From Terebella lapidaria (lineage: Eukaryota > Annelida > Polychaeta > Terebellida > Terebellidae): DNA of 64,000 nucleotides. This document shows, in pieces, positions 31,209 through 39,559 of this stretch; position 1 is the stretch's first letter, and every line of letters begins with the position of its first letter. Both the position numbers and the translations under genes were made by a program. The notes beneath the pieces were generated by a model. That model saw only the letters and a program-made list of their open reading frames with translations, was not told where the DNA came from and did not search any database. Location of the stretch: contig OX424566.1 of the NCBI GenBank assembly GCA_949152475.1, forward strand, positions 33,234,423-33,298,422, read 5' to 3'.

Positions 31209-32104
31209 TGTAACAAAACCATGCAACTGCCGCGCTGAAACGTTCGTTAGGAACGGTCACGTGATCTACAAAGTCCACTTGCGAAGACACCGTTCGCGGA
31301 AGAACCGTTCGCGGAAGCACGATTGCGGAAGCATCATCAGCGGAAGCATCGTTCGCGGAAGAACCGTTCGCGGAAGCACGATTGCGGAAGCATCGTCAGC
31401 GGAAGCATCAGTCGCGGAAGCACCGTTCGCGGAAGAGGAGCCTTCGCGGAAGAACCGTTCGCGGACGCAGTCTTCACCACGTGGAGAAGAGTGCGGAAGA
31501 TACGTTCGCGGACGAAGATGCGCGCGCAGCCACCCTGGCTATATAAGGGAGAGCGGACGGCCGCTCTGAGAGCACTGCAACAGCGACATCGACCGTGGGG
31601 AGATCGTCACCGCCACAGCCAAGGGACTCGACGAACTCCGTGCGGACGACTCCTTCTTCAGGGCCTTAGAGTCAACCGGGATTTAGACCGACTACCTGGA
31701 GAAACCATTCGACTAAGCGGGACGGGAAACTTCAACGGGAAGGGACAGAGAGACGCCGCCGGCTAAGAACTCTTTTTAGTTGTGCCCTCGTGCACTATTT
31801 ATTTTTGAAATGTGATCATACAGTGCTCCATGTCTGAACTTCATATTTGTACGTCACGTGGGTGACCAGCCATACAATTGTAAGTTGATTTGATGTATAT
31901 AAATCTTCAATTTATTTACATCTGAGTTGCTTCTTGCCTAAGTGAAGCCGGTGAGCTACGGAGTGATGATACACCAGCGTTGGGGGACACCAATTTAGTG
32001 ACGGCTCTCGAATCACAACGAGCGGGAGTTACATAAAGTCTATACGATCAGAGAAACCAGGTTTTTTGGGCCACACCGAAAACAAGTCATTACCAAACGT
32101 CACA
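31209..32104 (+). repeat. Right LTR of the inner element
   Basis: 896 bp, looks identical to the left LTR, including the six TTCGCGGAAG words and the TATA box at 31540-31547. It is preceded by a purine-rich tract (GAAAGGGTGGAGT) that would prime plus-strand synthesis. Confidence 0.92.
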
Positions 32105-32541
32105 GTGCTTTTGATAAAAAGTCCCACACCACCTCTGGGATCATCGCTTTCTGGTCTCGTGTTATACAATAATTCATGGTATCCATTCAGAGACATACGA
32201 CTGTTGATACGAAAACATTCAGTTATGCCTATAATATCGAATGAGAAAGATTCACTGCTCATGTCCGCTATTAAATTATTAAACTTATCCCAATGACTAG
32301 TTAAACCTTGGCAATTCAGTGAAAAGAACGAGAACGATTTTGCATTATGGCTATGAGCGCCAGAAACTAACGGTATGATCTCATCACTAGAATAGTATTT
32401 ACAGTCAGTAAGATTGACAAGCTCATCGTTTTGGTCATGTTCGGTATTAGTATAATCATATAAATGTGCAAAATCATACTGAGCGTCGTTCGCAACCCGG
32501 TCTAGTGTAATACTATCCACCGACATGAGACACGTGCACAC
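32105..32541 (-). CDS. LINE ORF2, N-terminal endonuclease part
   Basis: The open frame starts at 32541 (MCTCLMSVDS; a second Met follows at 32523). It contains the first APE-endonuclease motifs: FFSLNCQGL with the active-site Asn, and IIGITECF with the Glu. It ends at the LTR insertion after DPRGGVGLFIKS. The rest of the endonuclease and the reverse transcriptase are at 18453-21145. The leader before the endonuclease (about 60 residues, acidic) has no known domain. Confidence 0.82.
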
Positions 32542-32920
32542 AAGCGGCGCGAATCATTCCCACGAGGCAGACGGCATGACATGTCCCACAGCACCCCAAC
32601 GACAACAGCACACACATATCCATACAATCAAGTACAACAAAAAATAAAACAAAGATGACATATAACATAAATTGCGGCAAAGATACTACGACTTTCCGTA
32701 GTACGTACATGGCACGCACAAATGAATTGCATAAACATTGCTCGAGGACTCGCTACAGTGTTCCTTATCGATGGTCATTACACGCACACACAATTTCTCA
32801 TACATAATCATTATCATCTTTGTCATTCAAAGTCACAAATATCAAACAAATCATGAGTAGATATATGCAATCAGCTAGTACATTTATGATCAAAGGACAA
32901 AATAGTATTATCTGTGAGTC

Positions 32921-33217
32921 ACATCTCAAACATCCGACCATGCTACCAACATGACAGGCGGGACAGCCCCATGTTCAAGCAGCATGGACAGACGAACGAA
33001 ACGGAACAGTACAATCAGCAAATAGGTAAGCATCTGTGCAAAATAATTGATTATTTCTCAAAAGCATATCAAGTGAAATCACTCCTGATTTTTCTTCAAT
33101 GTCACCTATGACCTGTAATATCTGATGTCGGGGTATGCCCCGGTAACATCTCAAACATCCGACCATGCTACCAACATGACAGGCGGGACAGCCCCATGTT
33201 CAAGCAGCATGGACAGA
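32921..33217 (-). repeat. Pair of 72-bp direct repeats in the LINE spacer
   Basis: 32921-32992 and 33146-33217 are nearly identical (ACATCTCAAACATCCGACCA at each start), 225 bp apart. They lie in the 1.16-kb non-coding spacer between the esterase ORF and ORF2. Function unknown; an internal promoter or translation-control region is possible. Confidence 0.85.
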
Positions 33218-33703
33218 TGCCCGAAACGAACCAGTTCACACCACATACTAATCATTATCTGGCTACCATTATATACAATATTATTACAAGGTATGGGTGA
33301 ATACACACATACACGTGTAAAGAGATACGTACAGTACCGATACGATATAGATATTCTTTATACAATACGGTACTCGTTTATACATTTGAATACAATAATG
33401 AGTATTCAAGGTGCCTGTCTACGAAGTACACCACATTATTGTCGAATTCAACACGCATACATGTACATTATACCAAAGTGCTATAGTTCGTATTAATTAT
33501 GTAAGATGGACATAAATCCGGATGCGCTGATTCTACGACGTATGTCGTACCCATAAGGACAACAGATATTCAAATTATAACCAATAGAGTGAACATCTTT
33601 CACACATTAACATAGAATGAATTCCTGTTTGCATCGGGTCAAATCCGAGAAAGGAAAAAAAAAATCAGACTCAGATAAAAAATTGGTTATATATATCTAT
33701 GCC

Positions 33704-34288
33704 TCAAAACCTTGACCACTCACTTCTTGCAAATGATTTGGTTTCCCCGTGCACGAATCGGGTGGCTTTGAAATTGAATTTCGAAAACATTTGACAAATG
33801 TATTGCTTGAGCCGTTTGGTTCCATCAAAGTTAAGGTGTACTCCGTCGTGGCAGAAATATTTATGGTCAATACCTCCACCCGTTGTGAAAAGTGTATATG
33901 TCTTTACGGAGAAAACGTTATTGTTCCATGTAGGACATTCTAGCTTGATTAGTCTGTTAACTTCAAGGAATTTATCCTTATATTTATCATCGATTCTGGG
34001 GCGAGGGATGAGGGAGGAAATAATTATGACACATTTTGGGTTGATTGATAGAATCGTATTGGTTAAATCACGGAGTTGGGATAGGATATCCGCAGGCGTG
34101 TCAGATTCAACATTATTACCACCACATAGGAGAAAAATAACCTTGTAGGATATTATGATTTCGTGCTTATTCGAGATAACATTTGTTACATTGTTCACTC
34201 GTGCGCCTCTTAAAGCATACACATCTGTGTCATTCACGAATTGTATATCTTTGACGAGAGAGGAGCCAATGACAAGTCTAGACGACAT
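33704..34288 (-). CDS. LINE ORF: SGNH/GDSL-type esterase
   Basis: A 194-codon open frame. The SGNH blocks are visible: block I LVIGSSLVKDI with the Ser at about residue 9 or 10, a Gly in block II (RGARVNN, about residue 28), block III LLCGGNN with the Asn at 58-59, and block V HDGVHLN with Asp148 and His151. The catalytic set looks complete. Esterase domains of this type are known in ORF1 of CR1/L2-group LINEs. Here the esterase is a separate frame 185 bp downstream of ORF1. Its substrate is unknown in the family; lipid or acyl-ester hydrolysis is presumed. How it is translated is unclear. Confidence 0.82.
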   Translation of the reverse strand: MSSRLVIGSSLVKDIQFVNDTDVYALRGARVNNVTNVISNKHEIIISYKVIFLLCGGNNVESDTPADILSQLRDLTNTILSINPKCVIIISSLIPRPRIDDKYKDKFLEVNRLIKLECPTWNNNVFSVKTYTLFTTGGGIDHKYFCHDGVHLNFDGTKRLKQYICQMFSKFNFKATRFVHGETKSFARSEWSRF

Positions 34289-34473
34289 TTTACAAGATGA
34301 TGTTTAGAGTAATTACAAAGAAATATAATGATAGGGCTTCAATAAATGGTTTTTCCTATCAAATCAATACTCATATACATAGTATCAGAAGATATAGAAT
34401 TACATGTGTTAGATATTTGTCAGCTAACAAGTGTACTTGTACATTGTATCTGACTCAACATGAACCAATTTAT

Positions 34474-35664
34474 TCAGGTGGTTGTATTATCTTTGTTGCA
34501 GTCGCTGGTTTCGTCCATTGGAGACTCCTCGTTTGTGTCGCCGACGTCGGACATGATGATTTTACGGACATCGGACAGTACGGCTCCCATCGAGTTATTT
34601 CCCGGCCAGGTATTACCTTTTGATATTGCAGCGCTGGCGGTTACTCCGGTGCCCCAGTACGAGTCGTGTGGGTTGGCTTCGGCAAGGATCTTGTCACCAG
34701 TCTCAAGAAGAACTTTAGCGAGGTAAGTGTTCTGCTTGAATTTCGCTAGAGCGATGGATGCCATACAGTTCAGGGCTTTTATTGGGTTTCCCCAGTCTCG
34801 ATGGCCGAATGATTCGCCAAGTTGTTTCTGAATAGACGGTCGTGTTTCTGCAAGGATCCGGGCTCCGATGTCGGTTTCACCATAGTGCATGGATTTCTTG
34901 TAGAAGAAGGCTTGTTCGACACAGGTGAAACGTAATCCATCAATGACAACTGCAGAGGGGTAGAAATTGGAGAACGGGCTACTCAGTCCATAGAAGTATA
35001 AAGTGTCATCACTTTCCGTACAGCCGACCACTGCTTGCAGAGCTTCAGGTAAGTGAGACAATGTCTCCACTGTGTATGACTTTTCTTTAACGATTAGTCG
35101 GTCTTGGGTCAGGTATGTATCGTTATACTCCTCAGATTCCCTCGCGAAGTTTACAATTTGCTGTAGAACTTTTCTTTTTGAGTCTATTTCTAGGGGGAAA
35201 ACTTGTTTCAGGCGCATTGGAGCAGATAGATCACTGCGAGCTTTCCAGGCAAGGTTTCGGTCCTGCAGATGAAAAAAGATCACTTCTATCGGACGAATTT
35301 TGCCTTCGGTGTAGCGACCCTGACGGTATGCTTGCACAATTGATCTGTCGTCATGTGGGACACTAATTGAGTTTAGTATCGATGCGATACGCTGCTTAGG
35401 ATTTTCTTTCCGTTGTTCTGGAACGTTGATGAACTGTAATTTATGCTTGCAATCGTCTTTTTCTAACGTAGTGACTCTATTTTCAAGCATCACTTGTTTG
35501 TTTTGTAAGACGTTCAGTTGGAGTTTCAGATTCAAATTTTCGGCTTGGGTGTCACACAATTTGTTTTCAAGCGCAGTCAATTTTGTAGAATTGTTCTCAA
35601 TCGTGGCCTGGATTCTGTCAATTTTGTTGAGCAGCTTGTCAAGTTTTTCGTCAATTGTCGCCAT
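34474..35664 (-). CDS. LINE ORF1: coiled coil, RRM-like segment and C-terminal NADAR domain
   Basis: A 396-codon open frame from ATG at 35664. Residues 1-70 are a heptad-rich coiled coil (LLNKIDRIQATIEN...LENRVTTLEKD). Residues about 73-145 resemble the RNA-binding RRM of L1-type ORF1 proteins (LQFINVPEQRKENP, VQAYRQGR, RPIEVIFF, AWKARSDL). Residues about 222-370 carry a NADAR/YbiA-like domain: LYFYGLSSPFSNFYP, CVEQAFFYKK, ALAKFKQN, LLETGDKILAEA, SYWGTGV and MGAVLSDVRKI. The NADAR family includes YbiA-type N-glycosidases and enzymes acting on ADP-ribosylated molecules. The fused domain keeps the conserved E250, D334, W337 and G338 positions as I align them by eye. The first two modules would bind LINE RNA; the NADAR role is unknown. 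Confidence 0.82.
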   Translation of the reverse strand: MATIDEKLDKLLNKIDRIQATIENNSTKLTALENKLCDTQAENLNLKLQLNVLQNKQVMLENRVTTLEKDDCKHKLQFINVPEQRKENPKQRIASILNSISVPHDDRSIVQAYRQGRYTEGKIRPIEVIFFHLQDRNLAWKARSDLSAPMRLKQVFPLEIDSKRKVLQQIVNFARESEEYNDTYLTQDRLIVKEKSYTVETLSHLPEALQAVVGCTESDDTLYFYGLSSPFSNFYPSAVVIDGLRFTCVEQAFFYKKSMHYGETDIGARILAETRPSIQKQLGESFGHRDWGNPIKALNCMASIALAKFKQNTYLAKVLLETGDKILAEANPHDSYWGTGVTASAAISKGNTWPGNNSMGAVLSDVRKIIMSDVGDTNEESPMDETSDCNKDNTTT

Positions 35665-36009
35665 GCTGAATGTTTACAATGTGTATTACCTGTGTGTTTA
35701 TTGGAGCGTGTTCGTCGGCCTCGAGAGAGCACTTGTTGTAGATCGATATTGAATGTTCCGCTGACCGTGTCCAAAATGACCACTTATTGCCCATATAGTT
35801 AGTGTTATCCAAGATATTCAAAGCATATTCCGACAACAAGGAGTATTATATTCCCATTTTTAACACATCATTATGTCCACCAGTGTTTCCCATCCATGTC
35901 CCGATATTCACAGTTCACATGGTGTGCAAAAAATAACTGAAAATCACGAAAATCCTCTGTGCAATTCGAAACGTGTTCACGCAGCCTTCGCCATAGACGG
36001 TTTCGGTCC
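35665..36009 (-). other. LINE 5' leader
   Basis: About 345 bp between the ORF1 start codon and the junction with the outer element. No motif recognised. The exact 5' end is uncertain by about 15 bp, because no target duplication is visible. Confidence 0.55.
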
Positions 36010-36594
36010 GTTGTACCGTTGGCGATGGCAGCTTACCGGAGTACCCCGCAGGAGACAACCGGGCAGAGTCCCAACTTGCTGATGCTGGGCAGAGAAGTCA
36101 ACACTCCGGTAGAGTTACTGATTGGCAGACCGCCGGGAGAATCAACAGCAGAAGTAACAGAGTATGGCAGTCAGCTCCGGGAGCGACTAGAAGCGGTATA
36201 CAAGGCGGTTCGAGCGAAATCTGGCAGAGAAATGGAACGGCAGAAGAAGCTGTACGACCGGAGGAAGGTCGACAATCAGTTCCAGCCAGGAGACCGAGTG
36301 TGGATGGCGGTCAAAACACGGAAGAAGGGCAAAGCTCCCAAGTTGCAGAGGAAGTGGAGCGGTCCAAAGCTAGTGCTGAGCAGATTTACCGACGTGACCT
36401 ACGAGATTGCAGAGAGTGAAACTCGACAGAAGGTGGTTCACTTCGATTTGCTGAAACCGTATAATGGTGTCAAGCATCCGAGATGGATGAAGCGGAGAAT
36501 GGCGGATTCCTGGAGGCAGACGGAGCCGCCGAAGCAGAGTAGTGTTCCGGAGACGGAACAGACGGTCTCTGAGTCGGATACGGACTCGGAGTAA
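36010..36594 (+). CDS. Pol of the outer element, part beyond the LINE insertion
   Basis: The open frame continues the C-terminal end of a Gypsy integrase: LAMAAYRSTPQETTGQSP, LLMLGREVNTP, then FQPGDRVWMAV and a GPK/GPY-type module (KWSGPKLVLSRF, VVHFDLLKPYN). It ends in an acidic/Ser tail at 36594. This is the distal piece of the pol gene split by the LINE. Confidence 0.88.
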   Translation, partial: VVPLAMAAYRSTPQETTGQSPNLLMLGREVNTPVELLIGRPPGESTAEVTEYGSQLRERLEAVYKAVRAKSGREMERQKKLYDRRKVDNQFQPGDRVWMAVKTRKKGKAPKLQRKWSGPKLVLSRFTDVTYEIAESETRQKVVHFDLLKPYNGVKHPRWMKRRMADSWRQTEPPKQSSVPETEQTVSESDTDSE

Positions 36595-36799
36595 AGCCGC
36601 AGAGGACGCAGAATTATGAGAAGACGGAGTGAGCTGTAGAGCAGGAGAAGGAGATAGCTGAGACCCTGGTAAAACGTTGAGTTCCGGCAGAGAGCGACCG
36701 CAAGAAGTCGGAGCAGTGAGCAAGTGCTGGTTCCGGAAACAGGGCGGAGAAAGGAAGCAGAGCGGAAAGCGGTGCAGAGACCGGATAGAGACATCCTAG

Positions 36800-37234
36800 A
36801 GGTTGCGGTGAGGCGGAGCCAACCGGAGCAGATTGCAGTGCGGCGGAACCTGGCAGAGCGGTTGCAGTATTCGGAAACGGCAACGTTCCCGGATTCTTTA
36901 TTCCAGGTGCAGTCGCAGTTTGCAGTAAGACGGAAAACGACGGAGCTGTTGCAGTAAAGCGGTATCCCGACGGAGCAGTTGCAGTACCCGGAGACGGAAA
37001 CGCCTCCGGATCCTTACTTTACAGGTGCAGTTGCAGATTAGCAGTCGGACAACGGTTAAGAGGTCCATTCCAAACCACGCTACCAACCTTAGAGACTTCT
37101 AGCCGGAGATCAACCGTACAGCAGTAGCAGTTTCCCGGAGTTTTACCGTTTCAGCTCCGGTTTTATAACAACTCACCCACCTCCCTAGAAAACCGGTTCA
37201 TCAAGACGTCACAGAAGGGTGCAAACCCGTTACA
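36800..37234 (+). repeat. Right-hand terminal repeat of the outer element
   Basis: 435 bp that match 12623-13057 of the left LTR with about one difference by eye, ending CCGTTACA. The match covers the 3' part of the left LTR. GTAT follows as target duplication. Confidence 0.88.
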
Positions 37235-37690
37235 GTATGTTTGACAATTCAATCGAAGGGGTGAGATGGCAGAAATACGGCATTTCTTGTCTTGATATTC
37301 AGAATCAGCACTATTTATTCACCCAGAACGGAGGTTTGTTGAACTGCAAGATGTCCAGTATTTGCTGGTTTTTGCGTGTTTTCCGTTGAATCGCATACAT
37401 TTTGAAGTGATTTTCCCTTCTTTGAGCTGGCCACCAAATTACGTATTTTACGTTTTCGGCGAGCCATCAGAGCACATTCTCTCTCAACTGACGTCACGAT
37501 TACGGAAATTGCCGAAGCAATTTCTTTCATCGGCTGCAGAAGGCGATCGCAATACTGGTCCAATATACTCCATTATATGTCGCTGTTATTAGTTACCAAT
37601 TAAGGCGAACACCTTTTTCATCACCAAATGTCCACAATGTCTTTACCTGAACAGGAATAAAATCATCTAATGGTACCTCGCTACTATGAC
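37235..37690 (+). repeat. 0.7-kb repeat Y, right part of the split copy
   Basis: Matches 8780-9235 (TATGTTTGACAA..., TCCAGTATTTGCTGGTTTTT, CGATTACGGAAA). Together with 11405-11669 it makes one copy, interrupted by the nest. Confidence 0.85.
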
Positions 37691-39559
37691 TTAAATATAT
37701 TATATTTTTCACATGGTTTGAGAAACAGTTCACTCAATGAAATAAATCGTTCCCTCAGTTTGTGGAGTACAATAGTTGTAAGGTTTGTTAAACTAAGTTA
37801 AGCATGGTAGCGAATCATTATAATGATAGCGTTTATAATATCCTTACGGTGGACCTATGAAGACTATGCCAGGGCAGCCGGAGCAACTCATCGCGAAAAA
37901 GCTCTACTGTTCTCGTTTTCGGGGGCAGCGGAGAGACAATCTCCACTGGAGACAGACAGGAGACACACCACGAGGTGAGGTCACGACAGGTGCCACTGGT
38001 TCTTCATCCTGTACCGGCGAATCCGAGACGCGAGCTTTTGAGAAGGCGCTTAGTGGTCCTCAGCAGCGCGGGATCAGCAGGTGCTGTTCCAGTAGTGGTG
38101 GCGGCGGAATGTTCCTGCTGTAAAGCATTATAATGATGACATCAATAAATTTATGAAGTCTTCCGTTTGTTATCTATGTGAATCGACATTTTGCCGGGAA
38201 GAATTACTGGAGATCGATGGCGACTTCTGTGATTTTTCCTCAGAAGATGATATAAAAACGAAGAGTGCAATGGTAATACTTTCGCGATAATAGCTTTCAA
38301 AGCTTCACCACAATAAATACACAACATGCGGTTCCAAACTGGAAGACGGACTGGCTGTAGAGAAAAGGGATTTTTTTGCGATAATGCAAAGATGTCAACA
38401 CACCCACTTTATTGCATAAATGTTCTAATCACAGGAGGTAGTTCGTCTGGCTACAACGATAGAGGGATCGCTAGGTCTGCCGATGACTCTTTTAACGCTG
38501 TTGGGACGTTTATTGTACACGTATCATGAGGTGGTGTCAAAGGACAAATGATGTTTCAAGACATTGAAGTAACAAAATTTTCTGTTTACCCGAAGAGAGA
38601 TGCCGGTTGCTCGGTATTTACTGCTATTCTGCTTGTTTCACCATGTTACTGATGTTTACTCGTAATGTGATGAATTTTTCGTCAGGGATTAATCCGAACC
38701 CTTATCGGCTGGTAAAGTCTATGTTCATGATGTTGTCGTGTTAATAACCGACTCGAAGTCGTCTGATTTCAATGCCCCTTTCACCGAACTGGACGAAAAA
38801 ACGAATGAGTCACTCTCACACTCCGGTATACCGCTATCGTAATGTCACCGGTAAAGTTGAGCCTTGAGCTTTCGAGGGAAAAGACCGAAACTTCACATCC
38901 ATCAACGATAGAAGTCCCACTCAAACTCGTTAGTCCGTGACGTTTGAATCTGTCAAGATCCTCGGAACGATTTTCCGTGGAACGATGTCCGAGTAGCTTT
39001 TATCCATTGAAGAAGAGGACGACTGGTTGTAGTCATCAGCAGTGGGGACAATCGACGACGAGGACGACTTGGGCGGTAGTAAGCGTCGGTTGATCTCCTC
39101 CGTAAAGTAGATTAGGTTACTTTAGTCTCACATCCGGATTGATGATCACCACGCCATAACTGTTCCATCCTGGCTTCCGCAACAGTCATTTCCGTTGATT
39201 CGCTCGTGCGCAATTTGCACATGTTTAACCATGTTCGGAGCATACTGTTTGAACAGGTTGAGGTTCATGGGCCACATGGCGAAAGATTGAGTGCGACCAT
39301 CCGGCCTCCTTATGATGGGCAGGAGCGCCGGAACATGGGGCGGTAGAAAGTTCAAACTGACTTGCATTCCAACTCGATCCAAGAGTAGAACGGAAGGACT
39401 GCAGCTTTACACACATCCCGATTTTCCTTGTGAACTCTGTTTATATTTCCTTGTGAACTCTGTTTTATTTTTCTCTCCTGCTGTAAACAGACTGTCAATT
39501 TGACGAATCAGATGACACCATGGGATTACCTTGACATGACACAAATGTCATTCTCACAG
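37691..39559. other. Interval without a supportable gene
   Basis: Includes open frames at 37857-38123 (+) and 39146-39416 (-) that have no motif I recognise. Moderately GC-rich stretches (37900-38110, 38930-39340) differ from the AT-rich surroundings and may be relics of old mobile elements. Confidence 0.35.

Larger units (their letters stand above)
21146..32104 (+). mobile_element. Inner Ty3/Gypsy-type LTR element with a third ORF
   Basis: 10,959 bp, inserted in the LINE's endonuclease region. Two LTRs of 896 bp each (21146-22041 and 31209-32104) look identical, so the insertion is very recent. A 4-bp target duplication flanks it. Parts: LTR, gag, pol, a 120-bp repeat cluster, an internal TATA box, ORF3, a purine-rich tract just before the right LTR, LTR. 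The element looks whole. A 15-bp repeat containing TTCGCGGAAG recurs in the LTRs, in gag and between pol and ORF3. Confidence 0.95.
18061..36009 (-). mobile_element. CR1/L2-group LINE with three ORFs, interrupted by an LTR element
   Basis: Minus strand. The 5' end is near 36009 and the 3' end near 18061, where it finishes in a (TAC)n-type tail (plus strand: TAGTAG... from 18061). It lies in the integrase region of the outer element. About 7 kb belongs to the LINE itself; the rest (21146-32104) is an LTR element inserted into it. Order 5'->3': leader, ORF1 (coiled coil, RRM-like, NADAR), an SGNH esterase ORF, a 1.16-kb spacer with 72-bp direct repeats, then ORF2 (endonuclease and reverse transcriptase) and a 3' UTR of about 390 bp. 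An esterase plus an apurinic-type endonuclease is known for CR1/L2-group LINEs. Its open frames suggest a young copy. I see no clear target duplication, so the ends are good to about 15 bp. Confidence 0.88.
11670..37234 (+). mobile_element. Outer Ty3/Gypsy-type LTR element, interrupted by a LINE
   Basis: The termini TGTAACGG (11670) and CCGTTACA (to 37234) are flanked by the 4-bp target duplication GTAT (11666-11669 and 37235-37238). The uninterrupted repeat copy near 8777-8792 confirms the empty site. Parts in order: left LTR, primer-binding site, gag, pol, then the LINE insertion at about 18061-36009, the distal end of pol and the right-hand terminal repeat. The family is read from the pol order protease, RT, RNase H, integrase. 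The shared parts of the two terminal repeats differ at about one position by eye, so the insertion is young. The element is broken, chiefly by the LINE insertion. Confidence 0.92.

Noticed and set aside
21146-31800. Long minus-strand frames across the inner LTRs, gag and pol
   Set aside because: They come from the 15-bp repeat, which is open in all six frames, and from GC-rich coding DNA on the other strand. They carry no motifs of their own.
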